From contig CAZJZI010000006.1 in assembly GCA_964550435.1 (NCBI GenBank), positions 1 through 64,000 on the forward strand: a DNA stretch of 64,000 nt, in the 5' to 3' direction. Positions 53,447 to 64,000 of this stretch are shown here, piece after piece. Within the stretch, counting starts at the first letter, position 1; each line of letters starts with the position of its first letter. Source of the stretch: UBA11400 sp964550435. Its GTDB lineage: Bacteria > Bacteroidota > Rhodothermia > Balneolales > HLUCCA01. The position numbers were made by a program, and so were the translations under genes. Under the pieces are notes generated by a model that saw only the letters and a program-made list of their open reading frames with translations, did no database searches and was not told the origin of the DNA.

Positions 53447-54391
53447 TCAATAATAAACCACTTCAGGTCTGTACTGAGGTTGAGGTCTTAATTCACCAGC
53501 TTCAATTTTTACATCTAACCTATTATGAACAGGTGGTAGCTGACATGTAGTAAAAGCGGAATATGCACATGGCGGATTGTACATCTTATTGAAATCAATT
53601 GTAGTAACAGTACTTCCTTCCGGAGGCATATCGACATATAAATATCTTCCGGCCTGATAGGTTTCATCTTGATTGGTCAGATCACCAACAATTACAAACA
53701 TCCTATCTCCACCCTCTAAAGTTGATAGACGATATTCTGCCCCATCGATTTGAAACCGAAGTACACCAGGTGAAGGAGTCATTTCTTCCTGGCCTAGGAT
53801 ATTTGCAATTTTAATGCTATCCGGTACTCCTTGTGATATGAGCTCAGCTTTTACATATAAATCCGTATTCGTGGGATACCTTGGGAACCCTTCAAATCCA
53901 TCCACTAAAGAATTGTCTGCGTTATAAAGCCTGATTCCAAGTAGATTACCGCGTTTAATTATATACCACTCAAGGTCACCCGATTGAACGCGTAACTCAG
54001 GATCGGTTGGGTAAAGCAACGTTTCTTGTTCAAGGGTAATTTGATCAACATAAAACTGATCATAAGGAAAAGGCATCATCCAAACGGAGTCTCTTTCAAC
54101 ACGAAACTCACCGGCATTTAGAGATATTTTATCTTTTGGAAAAACAACATTGTTGGCTGAGTCAGATCCAAATGAGTTCACGCCTTCATTCAACCAATAC
54201 ATACCCGCAATCCTCATCCATCCATTTGGTTTGGTCAAAGATTCATGTCGGTTAGCGAAAAATGCAGCCAACTCAGTATCATAATCTGACGGTAACTGAG
54301 CCGGACCAACTTCGGGACTTCGATTACAAGCGACGAGTAGCGTTAATGCTATTAATATAAACGGATAACTCAAACTTAAAATCCTGAACAT
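53447..54391 (-). CDS. DUF1684-family lipoprotein
   Basis: The protein of about 314 residues has a lipoprotein signal (ILIALTLLVACNRS; lipidated Cys). A domain with ELAAFFANRHESL, GWMRIAGMYWLNEG, RLYNADNSLVDGF, and the C-terminal YLYVDMPPEGSTVTTIDFNKMYNPPCAYSAFTTCQLPP follows. The PPCAYS and TCQLPP blocks are hallmarks of DUF1684. Function is unknown. ATG 54391 is preferred; the ORF could begin at GTG 54400, three codons upstream. It is transcribed after the giant surface-protein gene in the same direction. Confidence 0.9.
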   Translation of the reverse strand: MFRILSLSYPFILIALTLLVACNRSPEVGPAQLPSDYDTELAAFFANRHESLTKPNGWMRIAGMYWLNEGVNSFGSDSANNVVFPKDKISLNAGEFRVERDSVWMMPFPYDQFYVDQITLEQETLLYPTDPELRVQSGDLEWYIIKRGNLLGIRLYNADNSLVDGFEGFPRYPTNTDLYVKAELISQGVPDSIKIANILGQEEMTPSPGVLRFQIDGAEYRLSTLEGGDRMFVIVGDLTNQDETYQAGRYLYVDMPPEGSTVTTIDFNKMYNPPCAYSAFTTCQLPPVHNRLDVKIEAGELRPQPQYRPEVVYY

Positions 54392-54456
54392 GTAACACAC
54401 TATTATTTTCGATTATTATTGAATGAATAATAGGTATTCTGAACTAGGACTGCAAT

Positions 54457-57400
54457 CTACTTCAATAAGGTCATTTTACGTGTGGCATTGAACGAGCCGC
54501 TTCTCATATGAATGATATAAATACCTGAGGCAAGTGAATTACCATTGAACTCTACTGTATGATTACCAGCAGCGTAAATTTGATTCGTAAGTGTAGTGAC
54601 TCTTCTTCCCAAAATATCATAGACATCGATTCGGACCTGTTCTTCTACTGGAAGACCAAAGTCAATCTGAGTTCGTGGATTAAACGGATTAGGATAGTTT
54701 TGTTTTAAAATAAACTCCTCAGGGATATCATTGAATTCACCATTCGGACTCACACGAAGTACGAATCTTGATTTTGCGGTACCTTCAATGGCCTGAAGTA
54801 TAATTGGATCACCCGGTTGTGGAGTTGAAATTGTGACAGGTGTATCATAGTTGAAATCAAATCCATATACCGGTTGATTAATGTCTTTTCTTGTAGTAAC
54901 AACTGAGTCCGCGCGATCACTTCTCAAATTGTTATCCAGTATTTGTAACTGATTATCCTGATTTGTTTTCCAGATGACTCTTTCATTTGTTGATTTATCA
55001 ATCATTTCTACAGCCCAACTACTAGGCATGTTCGTCATCTCCCCAACCGACAATTCATAAATTCCGTCCATACTTTGACCGTTTTCAAAACCACCAATGT
55101 ATATCGGAATATCAAAGGGTGAATTGAACCTGCGTGGTAATGAATTTATCGAAAGGTTTTCATTGTCGGTATTTCTGCTGAAAATACTAATGTAAGAATC
55201 GCTTAGTGGTTGAAGGTAATATGCATCCGTGGCATCTACACCTCGAGAACCAAGATTGGTAAATGTTACATATGCCGATTTCTGATATTTACCTTTTGAT
55301 AGAATCAAATGAATAGTTGGTGAGTATGCATCTTCAATTGTACCTGTAGAATCAGGAACTTGTTTATCAAAGAATTCAGCACCTGTCGTAATTGCACTTC
55401 TTGTAACAATTAAAGCTGGATTAGTACCTGACGCTTTCACCCAAAATGATTGTCCTTCAGAAATTAGTCCCCCAAGCGCTATGTCACCTGTTTGATTTGA
55501 CCAAGTGAGGTAATCCCCTACTCCGCTATTAAGCGAAGGATCCCAAACATAAATGGCATCATTCATATTGGTTTTCGTCCAGGCTGGGATATTATCCCAG
55601 TCAATATCACCAGCAAATGGATTGCCAACTAAATTCCATCCTGAATCTGCAGCAGCTGTGTATGTAACCCCAAAATCAAATTGATTTGATACTATCTCAG
55701 TTTCAAATGCCTCAACTGACATATTTATTGGAAACGGATCGTTGTATCTGTTATCAGCAACTTGATCACCAAAGAGGTAATACATATAGCCACGCCCGGG
55801 TACCACTTGGTCCGTTATGTTTAAATGTGTTCTCCAGCGTTGATTATCTGTTCCCAGGGAATCTTCTTCGTACCATAAGAAATTCGGTGAGGCTCCTGGA
55901 TACGTAGATCCTGTAAAACCTTGAGTAACGAGTCCGGCACCATTAAACACACTACTAAGCGGGGTATTCTGCAACGGTATTGAAATCATTCGCCATCCAT
56001 GTTGTCCTGTAAATGTTAATTCAAACAGTACTTTAGTTAGCTGACTAAATGTTGGTGGTGCAGTTGTCAGAAAACTAATTTTGGGACCAATTGCATTATA
56101 CTCGAATATCGTTAAGTGGTATGTTGTATTTTCATTCAATCCATCAAGTACGAAGCTATTCCCACTCCCATTATACACAACATAATTTCCTGTTCCAATC
56201 TGATCAGGAGTACCTGAGAAAATCGCATCAGCCGTATATGCTATGTCATCGGTAGGAACACCATCAACTGCAGATCCCTCTTTAGCCAAAACGATTCTTC
56301 CAGTACCATTACCATTTGTCCACTCAATAGTCATGGTACTAGAAGAAACGGCTGCAATTTGAATATTTGAAGCTTGAACTGTAGGTGCAAGTAATTCACC
56401 TGCATCACCACCAGTAACCACCAATCCTGTAGCTGAAAGCGTTAATGATAAAGTATTGTTAGTAGTATTAGCTGCGTCACCTAAAATACACTGTGTATCA
56501 TTTATATCTCTTGTTAAAGTAAATATTTCTGATTCAGTACCCACTACATCTGATTGATTGTAAGTAAATACTCCGGTACCAGAAAAACTTGTAATTCCGC
56601 TAAATTCGTATATCCAATACCTATTCAGATAATTTCCTCCGCCACACTCAATGTCGGCTGCATTCTTAACGTCAAGATCTACGTATGCACTGTTGAACGA
56701 TCCGCTGTTGAATGTCAGGGTAACAGGAGAATACTTAGCACCTCCAGTGTCATCACCCACCGGGAAAGTAATGCTTGAAGCACTGGATATTTCACGACGA
56801 ATCTTTCCAGAACTATTTAGAACAATCATACTTGAAGCTGAAGGTGTTCCAGTCACAGTAGCCCCGGAGCTCCATGTCATTGTGTGCGTATTCAATGACA
56901 GATTACCAGAATCAAAAAGTACACCACTTTGCACACGAATAGGTTGTGCCAAAGATTTTGCACTACCCCCTCTGAGTTCAATAAAACCGAAATTCGTACT
57001 AAAACTACCACCAATAGACTGAGCTGAAGATCCTTGTAATATCAATCTACCTGTTCCAGGGACATACGCATTTGTCCCAGAATTATTTAACCAATCACCA
57101 TGTAACGTAATATTTCTGTTGAACGTAGAATTATTAAAACTTCCGGCACTAATAACAAAATCACCGTTTACCGTCCAGTTTACATCTGGTTGGGTTCTGG
57201 TAGAATTATCGATCATGAACACATTGTTATACGTCGCTTGAGTAGGCAACGTACCGGCAGTAGTACCATAAAACTCGACATTTCCACCACTGGAGGACGA
57301 GAAAGCCGTAAAATCTCCGCCCGGAAAAACAAATTGGTTACTAACTGTAGCAGTCAACCTAATGGTACCCGTTCCCGAAACTACACCAAGATTATGGCCT

Positions 57401-60400
57401 GTATCGTCTTCAGTATCTAATATAGCTGTTCCAGTTAACTCTAACGATTCAGAGAGTCTGTTATTCCCATTAGTTTTAACCAGGTGTCCAGTATTGATTA
57501 CAACTGGTTCACCATTTGGAAACGAAATTGCAGCCACTCCAGTATGACCATCTGCCGACCATGAGTTCACATCATTCCAAACACAACCAGTTGGCGCTTC
57601 ACAGGCTGCATTTCGAGAATAAAATACATCTACACCACCAAACTCACCTTCGGTGCCTGCAGTATAATCACCATTTAGATATGAAACACCAGTAAGAATA
57701 ATTTGATTGTTTGTGGTATTAACAGCCCCCACAATACCACCTATCGGAGTCCAGTTTGTACCTGTAAACCTGCCCCCATTATAATTGGCTTCGGTTCCTG
57801 TTACATCGCCTTGCAAATAATTGTATGTATGCGTCACTTCAAGTCCTGAAAATCCAGTAGAAGTTACACTCCAGTAGTAGTTGAGTTGTTGATCTGCTAC
57901 TAGGCGGGTTGAGGGATGTTTTACATTTACAGCAGTAACATTTATGTCTCCTGAGGCACCGTTTGCAGTGATTGCATACGTGACCGGAGTATATTTACTG
58001 AAAACACCTACGGGAAACTCAAAAGTCGCGGTTCCAGATCCAAATAGTTTTTTAACGCCACCGTCACTGATAACTCCGTTGGACAATAAGTATCTGGTTG
58101 ATGTGTAATTGGAAATATCTGCATTGACACCTAATATCAACTGATGTTCTCCGATGGTTAGACCACTATTATTTAACCTTAGTCGACCATTAATCTGAAT
58201 ATCAGATGTTAAACTAACTCCAGCACTGTTATTATTAATCACGTTACCATACACCCCTGTCCCACTCAGGTTCTGAGCAGATGTGTGATTCAATACCAAA
58301 CCTAAAGTGTTACTCAAAGCAGCACTTGTATAGGTTCCGTTCACAACTGCATTACCCCTCAGATCTATGATATTCCCAGATCCATCCTCAGTCAAAGTAC
58401 CACTGGCTGATATTGTCAAGAGATTATTTATTCTGGCAGTTGCAGATGCAGCCAGTGTTAATGAAGAGCTGGATGCAACTGTGAAATTAAAGAATTGATT
58501 TGTTGAAAAATCCCCATCCAACACTCCGGAGGCTCCATTAAATGTAACAGTGTTGTTTCCAGGGGTGAAAGTAGCCGTTGAAGCACGTGTAAATGTGCCA
58601 CCAATGTTCATATTAAGCCCAGATGCATTATATGTTACACCACTACTAAGTGTAAAATTATTGGATATGGTAATTGTATTTACCTGCTGAGTAACTGACG
58701 AGGTGTTTGTATTATCGTTCTCGATAAGTAGATTGAATATAGGAGCAGTCGCATTTATGGTATATGTCTGATTCCCGGCGGCATCAGGTCTTAGCCGAAT
58801 TGTACCACCCGATACTGTTGAGCTCGCCGGCAATAAATAAATATCCTGATAGGTTATTGCTCCACCTCGATATATGTGAATTTCTGAACTACCAGACATT
58901 TCAAATATACTTCCAGTGTTCACAATTTCGAACATACCTCTGGATGTATTTAAATTTCGACCGCGTACTCTTACAATGCTGCTACCTGACTGTCTGTACG
59001 CTAACGAGCCGTTAGTACTGGCAAGTTGTCGGCGAATTTGACCATTTACATCAAGTATTCCACCTGATATAGTTATTTCAGGTGTCCCGGCACTGGAATA
59101 AACAATGTCATTATTGTTATTGTTGGCAATATTACCGATTTCAACAGTACCTGCATTTATCTGTAGTTTACCGGTCAATGTTAATCCAGCAGTATCACTT
59201 GCGTTGTTTCCAATTTGAACAGTCAAGCCTGAATTATTGATGATCAAAGCACCTGAACCAGGAATAGTATAAGCGTTAGCAGTATTGGATAAAACAATTG
59301 TCCCGGTTCGATTAAATTCAAGTGTACCATTAGTAATTAGAAATGCCTCCGAAGCAATTGTTAATGTACCTGACTGAGTGTATGTTAATTTTGGAGTCTG
59401 ACTTGATCCTTTGTTAATCTCTAATCTTGCAAACGTCGCATTTCCGCTTCCAGAATAGGTAACATTATTTGTCCCTGATGCGATCAATTGAACGGTCTGT
59501 GCAGTATTTGTTCCAAAGTCGATTGTACCATTATTAACCAAATTACCGGTTATGGTCAATGTATGTACAACGTTATTGATGTCGTAACTTCCTAAAACGG
59601 AGCCAGATGCAACAGTTAAATCACCATTGAGGACCACCGCCCTTGAATTACTTCCACCGTATCTGAATCTTACGCTACCACTGTCAATAAACGAATTGCC
59701 ATTTACGGTTAGAGTTCCAGAGGCACCATCACTGATTCTGGTTTGATGATCTACACTTGTTCCCGAAACTCGAAACTCGTTATCGACTGTAACTGCAAGA
59801 TCAGGTAACGAAATGAAAGGAGTACCAACACCCGATTCGACTTCAATGTTAAGATTGAAATATTCGTTTATTGTTGGCTTATTAACAGATGAAGTAGGGA
59901 GTGTATAGTCAGCTCCAATCCGATAATAGCTTACAGTACCACTCGTAAAGATTGAGGTAAAGTCACCACCCGGGAAATAAGACGATCCAATTCGCAGTTC
60001 ACCGAAAGATACACCTTCAAGTGTTCCAAAAGCATGTCCATTTGTAGCACCGATGTCCAGTACACTACCGCTCAGGATCTGAATGAACGCTGAAGTCGCA
60101 CCATTACTTCCAACAGTTACTACATCATTATCCCCGATAATCGCTATAGTTCCCAATCCGGGTACCGTAGATGCAGCAGTCCCACTGTGACTGTCATTTG
60201 ACCAAGTATTCGGATTAAACCAGTCACCACCACCATTTCTTGAATAATAAACAGTTAATTCTCCAAATGGAGTACCATTTACGTTATCGGCGGTGGTATA
60301 ATCACCATCAATATCTGTATCAAATCCGGTGCCACCGAATGTAATGATATTCTGGGCTTCATCTACTCCTGCAGAAGTTCCAGGTGTCCAAATTGCATTA

Positions 60401-63400
60401 TCAAATTTACCAGGTACCAAATCAGCAGCAACCACGCTTACACCAAGATCAGCCGGGATGTACGTAAATGTTTGAGTTACCAGTGCCGAGCCTAAAGTAA
60501 ATCCAGTTTGACTGACAGACCAATAATAATCCAAAGCATATGCCGTCTGGTCAACAGCAGGATGAACTATATCAGCAGGTCTGACAGTGATACTACCATA
60601 TACCGAAGGCGCAACATCAAATGAAATAGTAGAAGGCGTATATTTTCCTGCTGCACCTACAGGAAAATCAAAAGTTAGTTCATCATCAAAGACTTTTGTC
60701 AAACCCGAAGCCGATACCAGACCATTTGTCTGAATAAATCTATCTGCATTGTAGCCAATTATTGATGCAGCTGTTCCAATTGTCAAGTTATTTGAACCAA
60801 TGTTCAAAATTCTGTCGTTCGCGGCATTCGCAACAAATTCAAGACTCGTTGTAATGTCTAGGTCTGCCAATAAAGAATAGGTAATATTTGAAGCATTTCC
60901 ACTTAATTCTAACGTTGCGACAGAACCAGTCCCATTACCTGAAATGTTGACGGCTCCGGTTGGATTCAGAATTAATGAACCCGCTCCACCATGTGTACCA
61001 GACAAGGTCACATTACCGGCAACTTCTACTGATTTACCCCCATCTGCAAAGGTTCCTGAGCTTAAGGTATATTCGTTTCTAACGATTAGGCTTCCAGCTG
61101 ACCCGGCCAGAGTGAGTGTATTCGAGGCTTTGTTAACAGTAAGGTTAAATAGTCCTGAACTGCCAATTGTTCCATCAATCGTAAAAGTTTGGGCGGATGT
61201 ACCTAGAAATTGTGTGGTATTGTTATTAGGAGTTAGAGTTGCTCCTGAACTAACTGTCAAATTACCCCTAATTGTCAATTGACTATCATTGATCGATTGT
61301 AGTACTCCACTACTCACAGTCAAACTATTCAACACTTCCATTGCGGTCTCGAAACGCACATCGCCTGCTCCTGTTCCAGCTTTTTGCGTGGTAAGATTAA
61401 AAAACGGAGCTGTTGAGGAAATTCTAAAATTAACCGTGCCATCAGGAGCAGTAGCATTCCAGCTACCTCCAGTTACACTTATGTTACCGATATCCATACC
61501 AAGATTAATTCCACCTCCCACAATGTCTACTGGAGCAGATACATTTATGGTTCCACCTGACATTGTAAATGTATTATCAGTATATGGTAAACTGAATCGG
61601 GCAAAAGTTGCATTTGTAGCACCGGAACCGTCAACTGTAAGTGTTCCACCTGTCATTGTTATGGAAGCCGTATGTAAACCGGGCGATGTAGAAGGTCGCA
61701 CTTGGGAAGCAGTCGTTGTTCCACCGGAAAATACCAACTCAGCATCATTACGTATGATCAACCCTGCAGACGTAGCCGTGCTCAAGGATCCTGCAGAAAC
61801 ATGAAGTTTACCGATTATCGTTAACGCAGTGTTTCCGGTGTTTAGTAGTGTTGTAGTGGTTACTGAAGCTCCATCAACCCAAAGTGACGCGTTTTTATTT
61901 ATAAAAAAGTCACTACCGCCTGAAGTCATACTTTCAATTATGATGTTACTTTTCAGTCTCAAAGTACCATTTCTGATAAATAATCCTTTAGTACTTTCGG
62001 GATTATCTCCGGTCCCGATAGCCTGATTATTTGTTCCAAGAACCTTGAAATTATCGGTATTACTTGAGTTGACTGTTAGAATATTCGTTTGATCTATACC
62101 TTTATCGATAATTAACCTAAAAAAGCGGGTCAGACCAAACGCATCTATCTTGTTATCAACATTCCCTGTGAAGGTAACAACTGATCGTCCGACTGTTGGA
62201 GTTGCATTTTCATAATTTGCCACATCATTGAACTGCATAAACACAGAACCGTTATTCACCAGATCTCCACCGATTTCAACTGTATGAAGTGCATCAAAAT
62301 TACCCACAGTCCACGTAGACCCAGTGCTAACGGTTACATTGCCATCTACTACAATATCCCGAACCGTTGTGTTGTTTCCCAGTTGTAGTGTCAGTAAACC
62401 AGTAGACTGTTTATCAAGCACTAAATTACCGGAAACAGTAATATTTGAGGCTTGTGTAAAGGTATAATTGTTACCAGATGTATTTCTGATTGTAAGGTTT
62501 CGGTACGTAGGAATTGTAGTTGGAAGTGTTACATCAGCTTGTTGGTAATAAACTACCGTACCACCACTTGCCGATATGAAATCATTAGTCGTTACGGTCG
62601 GGAAATAAGCGACATTTGGCGAACCGGACACCACATTTCTTGTTCTCAAGACTCCAGCACCGGACAGAGAGACAAGATCCTGAACCACGAAATTATCAAG
62701 GTCTAATGTTCCACCACTATTGATCGTGATAGATTGATCAGTTTGAGTTACATTTTGCGTTAACGTAACTGTTCTTCCATTCAAAATAACGACGTTATCT
62801 TCAGTCCCAGGAATGACCGGATTAACTAACGTGGTCCCCGATGGATCTTCAGTCCACGTATTCGCAGAATGCCAACTTCCGGATTGATAGGAGTACAACG
62901 TTTTTGCCGCAAAGAATTCAATCGGATCTGTCGTCCCCAGAAACACAGTTCTAATAGTTAAACCAATTTCAACAACTTCAGAGGTATTGTTTCGAACGTT
63001 AAATGTGTAAACACCACTCCCAACAGCAACGTAGTCTTCAATTATTGCATCGCCTTCATCTGAGAAAATGAAATCACCTACTAATAAATCCGTTATTGGG
63101 TTCCCTGAAGCATCTTCAACCGTAACTGTTAACACAGCCTCACTTACTCCATCGGCAGGTAGTACTGTAAGACTCGAAACAAAGCTAGAATTTGAAGCAC
63201 TAGGAAATCCAAGGAAAGTGATATTGCCACTACTACCAATGGATATACTAGTAACGGTAACGGATATATCAACTACTTGAGCAAGTGTGGCAGAAACATT
63301 GAATGTATAGACTCCATTTCCAACTGTCTGAAATCCATTAATAGTTGTTGTTCCTTGGTTGCTAAACTGAAAATTACCTGAAGTTAAACCAGTAATACCC

Positions 63401-64000
63401 TGATTTGCATTATTTCTCACATCAATAGTTAACAGCGAAGTTGCGGAACCATTTGCAAATACACTGAGTGGATTCGCGGACACAGTACTATTTCCGGGAT
63501 CTGGTAGATTCAAAAACGATATTGTTCCAGTGCTTCCAACGTTAACTGTATTGGCAGTTACAGTAATATTGATATTCTCAATTGTTGAATTGGAAACATC
63601 AAAGGTATATACACCGGCACCTGAATCCTGGAAATTGTTTATTACTGCACTGCCTTGACCACTGAATCCAAAATCAGTACTTAATAGGTTTAGAACTGGG
63701 TTCTGTGATGCATCTTCTAAAGTGATGGTTAACAAAGAAGTTGCAACTCCATCTGCTTGAACAAATAATGGATTTGCTGAGACTGTACTGAATGTTGCAC
63801 TTGGTAGTGCTGAAGTAAATTCAATATTCCCCGAATTACCTATACTTATACCGAGTACGGTTACAGCAATGTTTACAGTTTCGATTGTGGAGTTTGAAAC
63901 ATCAAAGGTATAAATCCCAGTTGCGGCATTGGTATTGTCAAACCCATTTATTGTAGCACCTCCTTCTCCTGTAAACGAGAAATTCCCGCTTGCAAGATTA
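54457..64000 (-). CDS. Giant T9SS surface protein with Ig-like repeats and triplicated beta-helical modules (5' end beyond window)
   Basis: At least 3,180 residues are encoded; the frame stays open to the last base of the window, so the signal peptide and start are not seen. The TTG at 63735 is internal. The visible N-terminal part has three or more invasin/Big-1-like repeats of about 90 residues (STVSANPLSVFANG... VYTFNV). Three large modules open with similar tryptophan motifs (YQSGSWHSANTW near 62880, RNGGGDWFNPNTWSND near 60220, VWNDVNSWSADGHTG near 57570) and contain long runs of T, S, N, G-rich strands, ending in FPVG...KYTPVT blocks. A fibronectin-like domain (about 56100-56370), a region with GWRMISIPLQNTPL, and a T9SS type A sorting domain follow. 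It is a probable adhesin or filamentous cell-surface protein. Confidence 0.88.
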   Translation of the reverse strand, partial: NLASGNFSFTGEGGATINGFDNTNAATGIYTFDVSNSTIETVNIAVTVLGISIGNSGNIEFTSALPSATFSTVSANPLFVQADGVATSLLTITLEDASQNPVLNLLSTDFGFSGQGSAVINNFQDSGAGVYTFDVSNSTIENINITVTANTVNVGSTGTISFLNLPDPGNSTVSANPLSVFANGSATSLLTIDVRNNANQGITGLTSGNFQFSNQGTTTINGFQTVGNGVYTFNVSATLAQVVDISVTVTSISIGSSGNITFLGFPSASNSSFVSSLTVLPADGVSEAVLTVTVEDASGNPITDLLVGDFIFSDEGDAIIEDYVAVGSGVYTFNVRNNTSEVVEIGLTIRTVFLGTTDPIEFFAAKTLYSYQSGSWHSANTWTEDPSGTTLVNPVIPGTEDNVVILNGRTVTLTQNVTQTDQSITINSGGTLDLDNFVVQDLVSLSGAGVLRTRNVVSGSPNVAYFPTVTTNDFISASGGTVVYYQQADVTLPTTIPTYRNLTIRNTSGNNYTFTQASNITVSGNLVLDKQSTGLLTLQLGNNTTVRDIVVDGNVTVSTGSTWTVGNFDALHTVEIGGDLVNNGSVFMQFNDVANYENATPTVGRSVVTFTGNVDNKIDAFGLTRFFRLIIDKGIDQTNILTVNSSNTDNFKVLGTNNQAIGTGDNPESTKGLFIRNGTLRLKSNIIIESMTSGGSDFFINKNASLWVDGASVTTTTLLNTGNTALTIIGKLHVSAGSLSTATSAGLIIRNDAELVFSGGTTTASQVRPSTSPGLHTASITMTGGTLTVDGSGATNATFARFSLPYTDNTFTMSGGTINVSAPVDIVGGGINLGMDIGNISVTGGSWNATAPDGTVNFRISSTAPFFNLTTQKAGTGAGDVRFETAMEVLNSLTVSSGVLQSINDSQLTIRGNLTVSSGATLTPNNNTTQFLGTSAQTFTIDGTIGSSGLFNLTVNKASNTLTLAGSAGSLIVRNEYTLSSGTFADGGKSVEVAGNVTLSGTHGGAGSLILNPTGAVNISGNGTGSVATLELSGNASNITYSLLADLDITTSLEFVANAANDRILNIGSNNLTIGTAASIIGYNADRFIQTNGLVSASGLTKVFDDELTFDFPVGAAGKYTPSTISFDVAPSVYGSITVRPADIVHPAVDQTAYALDYYWSVSQTGFTLGSALVTQTFTYIPADLGVSVVAADLVPGKFDNAIWTPGTSAGVDEAQNIITFGGTGFDTDIDGDYTTADNVNGTPFGELTVYYSRNGGGDWFNPNTWSNDSHSGTAASTVPGLGTIAIIGDNDVVTVGSNGATSAFIQILSGSVLDIGATNGHAFGTLEGVSFGELRIGSSYFPGGDFTSIFTSGTVSYYRIGADYTLPTSSVNKPTINEYFNLNIEVESGVGTPFISLPDLAVTVDNEFRVSGTSVDHQTRISDGASGTLTVNGNSFIDSGSVRFRYGGSNSRAVVLNGDLTVASGSVLGSYDINNVVHTLTITGNLVNNGTIDFGTNTAQTVQLIASGTNNVTYSGSGNATFARLEINKGSSQTPKLTYTQSGTLTIASEAFLITNGTLEFNRTGTIVLSNTANAYTIPGSGALIINNSGLTVQIGNNASDTAGLTLTGKLQINAGTVEIGNIANNNNNDIVYSSAGTPEITISGGILDVNGQIRRQLASTNGSLAYRQSGSSIVRVRGRNLNTSRGMFEIVNTGSIFEMSGSSEIHIYRGGAITYQDIYLLPASSTVSGGTIRLRPDAAGNQTYTINATAPIFNLLIENDNTNTSSVTQQVNTITISNNFTLSSGVTYNASGLNMNIGGTFTRASTATFTPGNNTVTFNGASGVLDGDFSTNQFFNFTVASSSSLTLAASATARINNLLTISASGTLTEDGSGNIIDLRGNAVVNGTYTSAALSNTLGLVLNHTSAQNLSGTGVYGNVINNNSAGVSLTSDIQINGRLRLNNSGLTIGEHQLILGVNADISNYTSTRYLLSNGVISDGGVKKLFGSGTATFEFPVGVFSKYTPVTYAITANGASGDINVTAVNVKHPSTRLVADQQLNYYWSVTSTGFSGLEVTHTYNYLQGDVTGTEANYNGGRFTGTNWTPIGGIVGAVNTTNNQIILTGVSYLNGDYTAGTEGEFGGVDVFYSRNAACEAPTGCVWNDVNSWSADGHTGVAAISFPNGEPVVINTGHLVKTNGNNRLSESLELTGTAILDTEDDTGHNLGVVSGTGTIRLTATVSNQFVFPGGDFTAFSSSSGGNVEFYGTTAGTLPTQATYNNVFMIDNSTRTQPDVNWTVNGDFVISAGSFNNSTFNRNITLHGDWLNNSGTNAYVPGTGRLILQGSSAQSIGGSFSTNFGFIELRGGSAKSLAQPIRVQSGVLFDSGNLSLNTHTMTWSSGATVTGTPSASSMIVLNSSGKIRREISSASSITFPVGDDTGGAKYSPVTLTFNSGSFNSAYVDLDVKNAADIECGGGNYLNRYWIYEFSGITSFSGTGVFTYNQSDVVGTESEIFTLTRDINDTQCILGDAANTTNNTLSLTLSATGLVVTGGDAGELLAPTVQASNIQIAAVSSSTMTIEWTNGNGTGRIVLAKEGSAVDGVPTDDIAYTADAIFSGTPDQIGTGNYVVYNGSGNSFVLDGLNENTTYHLTIFEYNAIGPKISFLTTAPPTFSQLTKVLFELTFTGQHGWRMISIPLQNTPLSSVFNGAGLVTQGFTGSTYPGASPNFLWYEEDSLGTDNQRWRTHLNITDQVVPGRGYMYYLFGDQVADNRYNDPFPINMSVEAFETEIVSNQFDFGVTYTAAADSGWNLVGNPFAGDIDWDNIPAWTKTNMNDAIYVWDPSLNSGVGDYLTWSNQTGDIALGGLISEGQSFWVKASGTNPALIVTRSAITTGAEFFDKQVPDSTGTIEDAYSPTIHLILSKGKYQKSAYVTFTNLGSRGVDATDAYYLQPLSDSYISIFSRNTDNENLSINSLPRRFNSPFDIPIYIGGFENGQSMDGIYELSVGEMTNMPSSWAVEMIDKSTNERVIWKTNQDNQLQILDNNLRSDRADSVVTTRKDINQPVYGFDFNYDTPVTISTPQPGDPIILQAIEGTAKSRFVLRVSPNGEFNDIPEEFILKQNYPNPFNPRTQIDFGLPVEEQVRIDVYDILGRRVTTLTNQIYAAGNHTVEFNGNSLASGIYIIHMRSGSFNATRKMTLLK

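Noticed and set aside
60944..61804. Plus-strand open frames of 112 and 171 codons opposite the giant protein gene
   Set aside because: They mirror Ser/Thr/Gly-rich repeats on the real coding strand; no ribosome-binding site, domain or conserved motif is seen.
54457..64000. CRISPR or other non-coding direct repeats in the giant gene
   Set aside because: The similarities are protein-level modules of about 90 and about 800 residues in one open frame, without short identical repeats and spacers.

Overview
The window comes from a moderately AT-rich member of the Bacteroidota/Rhodothermota side of the tree, most likely Balneolales or a relative. The reasons are: at least five proteins ending in the NYPNPFNP-type T9SS (type A) sorting domain, one with a more divergent C-terminus of the same kind, a PorV/PorQ-like protein, a GWxTD-domain protein, several TonB-dependent receptors with carboxypeptidase-regulatory-like plugs, adenosylcobalamin-dependent ribonucleotide reductase NrdJ, and promoters matching the Bacteroidota -7 consensus TAnnTTTG. 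The assignment is inference from gene content; no 16S gene is present.

Layout. 1-3852: a plus-strand operon (GWxTD protein tail, pdxA, a methyltransferase, ftsE, a YdjM-like membrane protein). 3857-7569: an O-methyltransferase, then an acyltransferase, a CrtC-type carotenoid hydratase and a CruC-like glycosyltransferase, which together look like an acyl-glycosyl-carotenoid locus. 7641-10969: xerC/D, hpf, hprK and an M23 peptidase. 11058-17037: a vitamin B12 block with nrdJ, a BtuB-like receptor and a cobalamin riboswitch; a cluster of DnaA-box-like sites precedes nrdJ. 17226-18693: an M48 peptidase interrupted by a 10-N assembly gap. 18775-30266: a minus-strand series of two T9SS cargo proteins, an internal terminator, a large lipoprotein, a TonB receptor, a PorV-like barrel and an NHL lipoprotein. 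30506-33094: a T9SS-secreted nuclease/phosphatase-type enzyme. 33185-42839: housekeeping genes (purL, yjjG-like, lemA plus two TPM genes, a siderophore-type receptor, trmB, pdxH, serB). 42831-53176: a second secreted endonuclease/phosphatase, msrA, and a receptor/T9SS pair preceded by four 11-bp-phased TAAC repeats resembling a PhoP/PhoB box, then a T9SS phosphodiester glycosidase. 53293-53374: tRNA-Leu(CAA). 53447-64000: a DUF1684 lipoprotein and a giant T9SS surface protein that runs off the window.

The most notable signals are: (i) the Pho-box-like promoter driving a TonB receptor and a T9SS protein whose 1,247-bp core is duplicated in tandem without any difference I could see and is written in a strikingly biased, expression-optimised codon set; (ii) the receptor/PorV/lipoprotein/T9SS-cargo operon, a candidate for an undescribed surface machine; (iii) coupling of B12 uptake and B12-dependent deoxynucleotide synthesis with DnaA boxes in front of nrdJ; (iv) the probable acyl-glycosyl-carotenoid locus.
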